DNA of 64,000 nucleotides from NCBI RefSeq assembly GCF_000745015.1, contig NZ_JQNA01000002.1:2170001-2234000 (forward strand). The letters are read 5' to 3'. Positions within the stretch are counted from its first letter, which is position 1. Every line of letters begins with the position of its first letter. Positions 57,852 through 64,000 of this stretch are shown one piece after another. The position numbers were made by a program, and so were the translations under genes. Below the pieces are notes generated by a model. That model was not told the origin of the DNA, made no database searches, and saw nothing but the letters and a program-made list of their open reading frames with translations. The DNA comes from Burkholderia sp. 9120 (lineage in GTDB: Bacteria; Pseudomonadota; Gammaproteobacteria; Burkholderiales; Burkholderiaceae).

Positions 57852-58358
57852 CTAACAACGCGTGAGCCACATACGCAATTCACCTGCGAACTGCGCGCGC
57901 CGATACTGCGCGAGATGTTGCCCAATCATGATCGTCTGGCCACGCGAGACCAGTTTGATCTGGTCACGCGGCGTTGCGCCCGGCTCGATCCGCACCCAGC
58001 GCGGATTGAATTCGAACTGCGTGAGCTTCTCGGCGCTGACCTGCTCGATCACGAGCCGGTTCGGAAACAACCGGATGCGCTCGTAATCCACAGCATGACG
58101 CGCGTATATGGCAAACGCGATACCCACCGCCAGCAATTCGATACCGGTGAACGGCAACACCAGCCAGGCGCCGACCAGAACCAGCATGAAAGCAATTGCC
58201 AACGAGAACAACGCAAGCGACACGTAGAAACCGACGAACTGCCGCGGCGATATCGAACAGTTGCGTTTCATGGTCCAGTCTTTGAGGACTGGTTCTGAAT
58301 CCGCCAGCAGATCTGATGCTTCCATCGCTGCCTCCTGCGAACCGCCGCTTTCGGTCAT
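57852..58358 (-). CDS. DUF2244 membrane protein
   Basis: A 168-residue protein with two adjacent membrane helices (FVGFYVSLALFSLAIAFMLV and LVLPFTGIELLAVGIAFAIY) after a short cytoplasmic N terminus with NCSISPRQ, and a C-terminal soluble part (RLFPNRLVIEQVSAEKLTQF). This is the DUF2244 pattern. The family sits immediately upstream of subunit II in alpha- and betaproteobacteria; function unknown. A good promoter lies upstream, so it is probably the first gene of the oxidase transcript. Confidence 0.85.
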   Translation of the reverse strand: MTESGGSQEAAMEASDLLADSEPVLKDWTMKRNCSISPRQFVGFYVSLALFSLAIAFMLVLVGAWLVLPFTGIELLAVGIAFAIYARHAVDYERIRLFPNRLVIEQVSAEKLTQFEFNPRWVRIEPGATPRDQIKLVSRGQTIMIGQHLAQYRRAQFAGELRMWLTRC

Positions 58359-58472
58359 GTGGCGCGGCCTTCTGAACCAGCCGCCCGATCACAACCGAGT
58401 CTCCTCATCATGCAGTACTTTGCCTCCGGCCTGCCGCCCCAAATGTGGGGACTCCGGGCGACAAACTGACGC

Positions 58473-58501
58473 ATTATAGGCGCGATCCATAGCATCCACA
58501 A
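58473..58501 (-). promoter_or_regulatory. Promoter of the cytochrome oxidase locus
   Basis: Minus strand: -35 TTGTGG (58501-58496), 17-base spacer, -10 TATAAT (58478-58473), about 115 bases upstream of the DUF2244 start. Confidence 0.6.
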
Positions 58502-58618
58502 GCAAGGGCCAAATGGCCCAAAAGCCCGGTGCGACAAGCCTCCGCGCCGTTTTGACGCAGCTTTTGCGCGTCTTTTGAAGCGGAAATTTCAGACATAACA
58601 GATGTCGTCTTTACCGCC

Positions 58619-59596
58619 TCAACGATTCCTCGACGAGCTTCGTCCGATGTCCTCGATTCGCACGATCCCGTGACCTTCGGCGGTGGTGCGCGGCACGGCT
58701 TTCCATGCGTGTCCGTAGATCACCTCGAAGGTCAGCGCGAGGGTGCCGTCGGCGCGCCGGCGCGCTTCGAGCGCCGCCAGCAAAGCCTTATGCAGCCGAC
58801 GTGCAGCGCCGCCCGCGGACGCTTCACGCTCGAATGCGCGCTCGAACGGATAGGCGCCCCAACGACGCACGTCCGCGAGCAGCGACTCCGGCGACTTATA
58901 GGTAATGGTGAGGACTTCCTGATCCATCACCGGAATTTCGAAGCCGCTCTCCACCAGCATATCGCCCAGATCGTGCATATCGACAAAGTCGATCACATGC
59001 TTGCGCGAGGCGACGCCGTGCGCGGCCTCGACCTCGGCGTATGCGCCGCGCAATTCCTTGAGCGTGTCGGGGCCGAGCGTGCTGAACATCAACAGGCCGT
59101 TGACCTTGAGCACGCGCTGCCACTCGGGAAACACGAGATCGGGCCGCGAGTGCCAATGCAGCGCGAGGTTGGACCAGATGAATTCGAAGGCGCCGGCCGC
59201 GAACGGCAGCGCCGAGAAGTCGGCCTGCGCGAAGCGCGGACCGCGGGCGCCGAGCGCTTTGCCGAGCGAAGCCGGCAGGAAGCGCCGCCAGCTCGTGTCG
59301 CCCGAGTCATGGTGTAGCGCACGGGTCAGCATGCCGTGCGACAGGTCGGTGCCGAATACCAGCGCTTCAGGGAAGCGCTCGCGCAGCGCGGGCAGGTCTT
59401 CGCCCGCACCGCAACCGGCGTCGAGCACACTGGCCGGCGTGACCTTGATGTAATCGAGCCGCTCACGCATGCGCTGCGCGATCTCGCGCGGCAGGAACGC
59501 GACGTCGTCGAAGGTCACCGCGCGGCGGTCGAAAATGCGCCGGAGACGCCGTGAATCGTAGGCCGGACGGCCTGATTGAGCGGGAGTTGGGGACAT
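58619..59596 (-). CDS. bioC: Malonyl-ACP O-methyltransferase BioC-type
   Basis: SAM-dependent methyltransferase of 325 residues that by family would methylate malonyl-ACP to start biotin synthesis. It has the SAM loop VLDAGCGAGEDLPALRERFP, an acidic FGTDLSHGML and FIWSNLALHWHSRPDLVFPE typical of BioC. The start at 59596 gives MSPTPAQSGRPAY. Other bio genes are not in the window, so a different small-molecule methyltransferase role (BioC subfamily only) remains possible. It is divergent from comF. Confidence 0.82.
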   Translation of the reverse strand: MSPTPAQSGRPAYDSRRLRRIFDRRAVTFDDVAFLPREIAQRMRERLDYIKVTPASVLDAGCGAGEDLPALRERFPEALVFGTDLSHGMLTRALHHDSGDTSWRRFLPASLGKALGARGPRFAQADFSALPFAAGAFEFIWSNLALHWHSRPDLVFPEWQRVLKVNGLLMFSTLGPDTLKELRGAYAEVEAAHGVASRKHVIDFVDMHDLGDMLVESGFEIPVMDQEVLTITYKSPESLLADVRRWGAYPFERAFEREASAGGAARRLHKALLAALEARRRADGTLALTFEVIYGHAWKAVPRTTAEGHGIVRIEDIGRSSSRNR

Positions 59597-59680
59597 GGGT
59601 GTCGTGCTGGCGTAGAGCAGGAAGTATACTCGTTCGTTTCCTTCCATTCAGTGGGGACGGCCTGCGCGGGCCTTCCAATC

Positions 59681-60466
59681 GTGGCACTCCGACCATTTTC
59701 TTCGTCATCCGGCGGCCGGTTCGCGCGTTTCGCGCGCGGCCTTCGTTCGGCGTGGCCGCACGCCATGCAGGCCGCATTGCCGAACCTGTGTGCGTTATGC
59801 GGCAATTTGTCGCATAACACGCTGTGCGCCTATTGCGACGAAGCGTACTGGAACGAGAGCCGCGTGCGCTGCACCACGTGCGCAGCGCCGCTCGCGTCGA
59901 CGCGCTGGGCAGGCCACACGCAATACCGGTGTGCTGACTGCATCAGCGAGCCGCCGCCGTTCGACGCGACTTTCGCCCTCGCCGACTACCGCGCGCCGCT
60001 CGACACGCTGGCGGTCGGTCTGAAATTCCGCGCCCGGCTGATGCTGGCGCGCGAGTTCGCGCAACGCCTCGCGCGTCTGGCGCAAGACTCGTGGCGCGAT
60101 GCGTCGGACATGCCCGACGTGATCGCGCCCGTGCCGCTGGCGCGGCAACGTCTCGCCGAGCGCGGCTATAACCAGGCCTGGCAGATCGCCAGACCGTTGG
60201 CTCGCGCGCTGAAACTGCGCAGCGACGCCACCTTGCTGCAGCGGGTGATCCATACCGCGCCGCAGTCGCGGCTCGACCTCGACGCGCGCCGCCAGAACGT
60301 AGGCCGCGCGTTCAAGGTCAGGGCAAGTGTCTGCGGTCTGCACGTGGGCATCGTCGACGATGTGATGACGACCGGCGCAACCCTTGAAGCGCTGGCGCGC
60401 ACGCTCAAAGCAGCCGGCGCGTGCCGGGTCACCAATTTCGTCGCGCTGCGCACCCCGAAAAACTAG
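59681..60466 (+). CDS. comF: ComF-family phosphoribosyltransferase
   Basis: Related to ComF/GntX competence proteins. It has two N-terminal Cys-rich zinc modules (CALCGNLSHNTLCAYC; CTTCAAPL to CADC) and a type I phosphoribosyltransferase domain with the PRPP loop VGIVDDVMTTGATL. PVPLARQRLAERGYNQA is the family core. The start is uncertain: GTG at 59681 (261 residues) or ATG at 59765 (233), neither with a good ribosome binding site; the frame is open back to 59576, where it would overlap bioC. Confidence 0.85.
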   Translation: MALRPFSSSSGGRFARFARGLRSAWPHAMQAALPNLCALCGNLSHNTLCAYCDEAYWNESRVRCTTCAAPLASTRWAGHTQYRCADCISEPPPFDATFALADYRAPLDTLAVGLKFRARLMLAREFAQRLARLAQDSWRDASDMPDVIAPVPLARQRLAERGYNQAWQIARPLARALKLRSDATLLQRVIHTAPQSRLDLDARRQNVGRAFKVRASVCGLHVGIVDDVMTTGATLEALARTLKAAGACRVTNFVALRTPKN

Positions 60467-60489
60467 TCTCCACCCGATCTCATCCCATC

Positions 60490-60960
60490 ATGTTCAATGT
60501 CGTTCTCGTCGAACCCGAAATCCCGCCGAACACCGGCAACGTGATCCGCCTGTGCGCCAACACTGGCGCGCGGCTGCATCTGATCGAGCCGCTCGGTTTT
60601 CCGCTCGACGACGCCAAGCTGCGCCGCGCCGGCCTCGACTATCACGAGTATGCGCAGATGAACGTGCATGCCGACTGGGCCGCGTTCGTCGCCAAAGAAA
60701 CACCGGACCCGGCGCGCATGTTCGCGTTCACCACGCGGGGCTCGGGCCGCTTTCACGAGCACGCTTTTCAATCGGGCGACTGGTTCGTGTTCGGCGCCGA
60801 AACGCGCGGCCTGCCCGACACGGTGCTCGACCAGTTCGCCAACGAACAGCGCGTGCGCCTGCCCATGCGGCCGGGCAACCGCAGCCTGAATCTGTCGAAT
60901 ACCGTCGCGATCGTGGTGTTCGAGGCGTGGCGTCAGACCGGCTTCGACGGCGGCGCCTGA
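60490..60960 (+). CDS. trmL: tRNA (cytidine(34)-2'-O)-methyltransferase TrmL
   Basis: SPOUT-class enzyme that methylates the wobble base of tRNA-Leu isoacceptors. The 156 residues show [20 protein letters not shown] at the N terminus, [15 protein letters not shown] and the trefoil-knot motif [20 protein letters not shown], all typical. It follows comF by 23 bases. Its last 28 bases overlap the end of the convergent macrodomain gene. Confidence 0.95.
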   Translation: MFNVVLVEPEIPPNTGNVIRLCANTGARLHLIEPLGFPLDDAKLRRAGLDYHEYAQMNVHADWAAFVAKETPDPARMFAFTTRGSGRFHEHAFQSGDWFVFGAETRGLPDTVLDQFANEQRVRLPMRPGNRSLNLSNTVAIVVFEAWRQTGFDGGA

Positions 60961-61481
60961 CGGCGCGTCAGTTCGGCCAGATACCGCGCGAGCATCGCGT
61001 CGTCGAAACAGGCGAACACGACTCGCTCGATCCGCGGCGTGTTCGGCAAGGTGTCGAGCACCGTGCCGACCGCGATCCGCACCGCATCGTCGGCGGGAAA
61101 ATGGTAGATGCCGCAACTAATTGCGGGAAACGCGATGCTCGTGCATTGCGCCTCGCGCGCGACCTCGAGCGAGCGCCGATAGCAGGACGCCAGCAACCCG
61201 GCCTCGCCCTGCGCGCCGCCCCGCCAGACTGGCCCGACTGCGTGAATCACATAGTGGGCCGGCAAGTGGTGCCCGCCGGAGAGCTTCGCGTCGCCGGTTG
61301 CGCAACCGCCGAGCGCCTCGCATTCGGGCAGCAAGTCCTTGCCGGCCGCCCGATGAATCGCGCCATCCACGCCGCCGCCACCTAATAAGGACGTATTCGC
61401 GGCGTTGACGATCGCATCCACGGCGAGCGTGGTGATGTCGACCCGGCGCGCTTCCAGCGTGCAGCCATTGATATTGAGCAT
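60933..61481 (-). CDS. Macrodomain O-acetyl-ADP-ribose deacetylase (YmdB type)
   Basis: Binds and hydrolyses ADP-ribose derivatives. The 182 residues show the ADP-ribose loop [20 protein letters not shown], then AIHRAAG, HAVGPVW and [12 protein letters not shown], the MacroD/YmdB pattern. The ATG at 61481 is preferred to one eleven codons upstream. The 3' end overlaps trmL convergently by 28 bases. No Sir2 or ADP-ribosyltransferase partner is adjacent, so there is no sign of a toxin-antitoxin arrangement. Confidence 0.92.
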   Translation of the reverse strand: MLNINGCTLEARRVDITTLAVDAIVNAANTSLLGGGGVDGAIHRAAGKDLLPECEALGGCATGDAKLSGGHHLPAHYVIHAVGPVWRGGAQGEAGLLASCYRRSLEVAREAQCTSIAFPAISCGIYHFPADDAVRIAVGTVLDTLPNTPRIERVVFACFDDAMLARYLAELTRRQAPPSKPV

Positions 61482-61578
61482 GGGAACCTCGCTAGTCCGA
61501 AGCGTCGATAACAACGTGGACCGCGAAGGCAGCCAGCCGTTCAGCGCTTTTGCGCGCTAAACGGCTGAAACACAACGC

Positions 61579-62577
61579 TTATTCAGCTTTGGAATCGCGC
61601 CGCAAGAGGGCGCTGACGGCGTCGCGCGGGGCCACGCCGTCGAACAACACGGCGCAGACCGCCTGCGTGATCGGCATCTCGATCGCATGCGCACGCGCGA
61701 TCGCCAGAACAGCTTGCGCACAACGCACGCCTTCAGCCACGTGGCCGAGACCGCCGAGAATGTCGTCGAGCGTGCGGCCCGCGGCGAGTTGCACGCCGAC
61801 CGTACGATTGCGCGACAGGTCGCCGGTGGCGGTCAGGATCAGATCACCCAAGCCGGTGAGCCCCGTGAACGTTTCCGCCCGTCCGCCGAGGGTCACGCCG
61901 AGGCGCGACATTTCGGCCAGACCGCGCGTGATCAGCGCGGCCCGCGCGTTCAGACCGAGCCCGAGACCGTCGGCAATGCCCGTGGCGATCGCCAGCACGT
62001 TCTTCACCGCGCCGCCCACTTCCACGCCGACGACGTCGTCGCCGGTATAGATGCGCATCGCGCCATGATGAAACGCGGCGACCGTACGTTCGCGGCACGC
62101 CGCCGAACCGCTCGCGATCGTCAACGCGACCGGCAAGCCCTGGCCGACTTCGCGCGCGAAACTCGGACCGGACAGCACGCCATTGCTGGCATGCCCCGCC
62201 AGTTCGGCCGCCACCACCTGATGCGGCAGCAACTGCGAATCGGCTTCGAAACCTTTGCACAACCACACCACATGCGCCGGCACTTTGCCCGCGTCGCGCA
62301 TCGCCTGAAACAGACCGCGCAGACCCGCCACGGGCGTTGCCACGACACACAAGGCTTCGTCTGACAGCGCGTGGTCGAGCGCCGCGTTCAGGTCGGCTTC
62401 ATAGCGAAGCGCCGCGGGCAAAGCAACGCCCGCCAGATAGCGGGCGTTTTCGTGCGAGGCGGAGAGGTCGGCAATGAGCGCGGCTTCACGCGCCCACAAC
62501 ACCGTGTCGTGCCGTACGGCCAGATGGCCGGCGAGGGCTGTGCCCCATGCGCCGGCGCCAAGGACAGCAACCTTCAT
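61579..62577 (-). CDS. gpsA: NAD(P)-dependent glycerol-3-phosphate dehydrogenase
   Basis: Makes sn-glycerol 3-phosphate for phospholipids. The 332 residues begin with the Rossmann motif [20 protein letters not shown] and show [38 protein letters not shown] and the catalytic-domain [14 protein letters not shown]. The secB-gpsA order on one strand is conserved in beta- and gammaproteobacteria. The gap to secB is 21 bases. Confidence 0.97.
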   Translation of the reverse strand: MKVAVLGAGAWGTALAGHLAVRHDTVLWAREAALIADLSASHENARYLAGVALPAALRYEADLNAALDHALSDEALCVVATPVAGLRGLFQAMRDAGKVPAHVVWLCKGFEADSQLLPHQVVAAELAGHASNGVLSGPSFAREVGQGLPVALTIASGSAACRERTVAAFHHGAMRIYTGDDVVGVEVGGAVKNVLAIATGIADGLGLGLNARAALITRGLAEMSRLGVTLGGRAETFTGLTGLGDLILTATGDLSRNRTVGVQLAAGRTLDDILGGLGHVAEGVRCAQAVLAIARAHAIEMPITQAVCAVLFDGVAPRDAVSALLRRDSKAE

Positions 62578-62598
62578 AGCCGGCACTGCCTCGGACAC

Positions 62599-63069
62599 TT
62601 AGTGCGTGACGCCGTTCTGCGCCGCGCCTTCCTGGCCGCCCATCTGCGCGAGACGCTGCTCGTACAGCGCCTGGAAGTTGATCTCGGCGAGGTGGATCGG
62701 CGGGAAACCGGCGCGGGTGATCGCGTCGGCAATGTTCGAGCGCAGGTACGGGAACAGGATCGTCGGGCAGGCAATGCCGACCAGCGGATCGATCTGGTCA
62801 GCCGGAATGTTGCGGATGTCGAAAATGCCGGCTTGCTTGGCTTCGATCAGGAACGCGACCTTGTCCGACACCTTGGCCGTGACCGTGCCCGTGACGAGGA
62901 TTTCGAACACGGTGTCGGCGAGGCGCTCGGCCTTCACGTCGACTTCCACTTCCACCGACGGCATTTCCTGCTCGAGGAAGATACCCGGCGAATTCGGCTG
63001 CTCGAGCGACATGTCCTTCAGGTAAATGCGCTGGATGTTGAAGAACGGCTGGTTATTCTCGTCGGACAT
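62599..63069 (-). CDS. secB: Protein-export chaperone SecB
   Basis: Tetrameric cytoplasmic chaperone that keeps preproteins unfolded and hands them to SecA. The 156 residues show [20 protein letters not shown] near the N terminus, the beta-strand core ([10 protein letters not shown]) and [20 protein letters not shown], plus the C-terminal tail. The ATG at 63069 gives MSDENNQPF. It lies in the row rhodanese-grxC-secB-gpsA. Confidence 0.97.
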   Translation of the reverse strand: MSDENNQPFFNIQRIYLKDMSLEQPNSPGIFLEQEMPSVEVEVDVKAERLADTVFEILVTGTVTAKVSDKVAFLIEAKQAGIFDIRNIPADQIDPLVGIACPTILFPYLRSNIADAITRAGFPPIHLAEINFQALYEQRLAQMGGQEGAAQNGVTH

Positions 63070-63217
63070 GATGAAGTGATTTCCTGATAGATATGCAAGG
63101 CGGCGGCCCACGTGCATGGGCCGCCAGATCGTTGCGGCGCGCCGCCCGCCCGGATCGGGCGAGGATGCGCCGGCTTGGTTTTCACCCGCCCATTCAGGCG
63201 CCCGCAGGCGCGCGAAT

Positions 63218-63481
63218 TCAGGCGGTTGCTTCGAGCAGCGGCATCAAACCGCCCGCGCGATCGAGCGCGGACAGGTCATCGTACCCGCCGACATGCGTCT
63301 CGCCGATGAACACCTGCGGCACCGTGCGACGACCCGTCCGGGTCATCATTTCTTCACGACGGGCCGGGTCTTTGTCGATCAGTACCTTCTCAACGTGCTC
63401 GACGCCGCGCGACTTTAAAAGACGTTCGGCCATCTGGCAATACGGGCACACCTGGGTGCTGTACATGATCACTTTGTTCAC
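63218..63481 (-). CDS. grxC: Glutaredoxin 3
   Basis: Small dithiol glutaredoxin, 87 residues, with active site [14 protein letters not shown], the cis-Pro motif RTVPQVFIG and the GSH-binding [13 protein letters not shown]. It starts at GTG ([10 protein letters not shown]) with AGGAG eight bases upstream; the GTG overlaps the rhodanese stop by four bases (GTGA), so the two are coupled. It precedes secB, as in E. coli. Confidence 0.95.
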   Translation of the reverse strand: MNKVIMYSTQVCPYCQMAERLLKSRGVEHVEKVLIDKDPARREEMMTRTGRRTVPQVFIGETHVGGYDDLSALDRAGGLMPLLEATA

Positions 63482-63903
63482 TTGGCTGCTCCTTGTTTCA
63501 CGACCGGCATACCGGCTTTCTGCCAGGCGTCGACACCGCCTTCGAGAACATGGACTTCGGCATACCCTGCATCCTGCACGATACGCGCTGCCTTGTTCGA
63601 CTGCTGGCCGGTCTGGCAAACCAGCAGCACCGGGTTGTTCTTGTTTTTGACGAGTTGCGCGACTTTCGCCTGCAATTCGGCAAATTCAAGCTGCCGTGCC
63701 GCGGGCAAATGGCCCTTGGCGAACTCGGCGGACGGCCGCAGATCGATGACCGCCGCATTGCGCCGGTTGATCAGTTGGGTGGCTTCAGCAGCCGACAGGC
63801 CGCCGCGTCCGCGCCGGCTGATCGTTGGCCACAGCAGCAACCCACCGGAGATGAGGACGATCGCGATCAGTACAAGGTTTGTGTAATCAGTGAAAAACTT
63901 CAC
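63478..63903 (-). CDS. Membrane-anchored rhodanese-domain protein
   Basis: A 141-residue protein with an N-terminal helix (NLVLIAIVLISGGLLLWP) and a rhodanese domain carrying the catalytic Cys in VLLVCQTGQQSNKAARIV. It corresponds to E. coli YibN, which likewise precedes grxC and secB. The GTG at 63903 (MKFFTDYTNLV) is the family start; upstream in-frame residues to 63951 lack family similarity. The remaining 97 bases of the window hold an AT-rich stretch but no gene. Confidence 0.93.
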   Translation of the reverse strand: MKFFTDYTNLVLIAIVLISGGLLLWPTISRRGRGGLSAAEATQLINRRNAAVIDLRPSAEFAKGHLPAARQLEFAELQAKVAQLVKNKNNPVLLVCQTGQQSNKAARIVQDAGYAEVHVLEGGVDAWQKAGMPVVKQGAAK

Positions 63904-64000
63904 GGAAAATCCGCCGAAAAAGAGAGAAATCGAAAAGGGCAATCCAGCCATTATAAAATAACCGTCTGACGCGATGGCGACGCTCCGTCAAACGAGCCCT

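Noticed and set aside
60933..61481. Macrodomain protein as part of a DarTG-like toxin-antitoxin or defence system
   Set aside because: No ADP-ribosyltransferase or other toxin is adjacent; the sequence fits the housekeeping YmdB type.

Overview
The window is a GC-rich, gene-dense stretch of a betaproteobacterial chromosome. Gene content and protein wording point to Burkholderiaceae, most likely Paraburkholderia; this is inferred from family knowledge, since no search was run. I see no insertion sequence, integrase, prophage, CRISPR array or rRNA gene. It reads as core genome with a few accessory or decayed patches.

Layout. 1-2.7 kb (minus): apt and a Kef-type antiporter. 2.8-12.3 kb (plus): kdsD-kdsC-lptC-lptA-lptB (Kdo synthesis and LPS export), rpoN-hpf, then ptsN-hprK-rapZ (nitrogen PTS and RNA-decay adaptor) and a LON-domain protein. 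12.3-14.3 kb (minus): mutM-mutY, both glycosylases of the 8-oxoguanine repair system. 14.4-21.7 kb (plus): a TPR protein, lolB, ispE, tRNA-Gln, prs, rplY, pth, hisC. 21.8-23.4 kb (minus): rsmD-coaD-ferredoxin, divergent from ftsY. 24.9-26.3 kb (minus): a zeta-class glutathione transferase (MaiA/NagL type) with an FAH-family hydrolase. 26.5-31.6 kb: ybiB, a leuA gene cut off after its catalytic barrel, an NTF2-like protein, pagL and rpoH. 31.9-35.1 kb (plus): cytochrome bd operon cydP-cydA-cydB-cydX. 35.2-42.7 kb (minus): N-acetylglucosamine cluster nagR, nagA, nagB-II, an EIIA-HPr-EI fusion and nagE. 43-47.5 kb: a MarR-GNAT fusion, an orphan metQ, a chemoreceptor and a YciI protein. 47.7-58.5 kb (mostly minus): a complete aa3-type cytochrome c oxidase locus with haem A synthesis and copper assembly genes. 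58.6-64 kb: bioC, comF, trmL, a macrodomain protein, gpsA, secB, grxC and a rhodanese.

How the parts work together. Envelope biogenesis (kds/lpt, lolB, pagL, secB), two terminal oxidases of different type, and two PTS branches are the main themes. HprK can in principle link the PTS branches, because the HPr domain of the Nag fusion protein keeps both His and the regulatory Ser at the canonical 31-residue spacing.

The most notable signals are: a perfect CIRCE operator plus a second 10-bp palindrome upstream of rpoH; cytochrome oxidase subunit II carrying cytochrome c and OmpA peptidoglycan-binding domains; a NagE with a duplicated EIIB domain whose active Cys is Ala; a near-consensus promoter buried inside ispE in a block of atypical codons; tandem terminator hairpins with no visible promoter before rplY; and the truncated leuA. 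I found no convincing wholly new multi-gene system.
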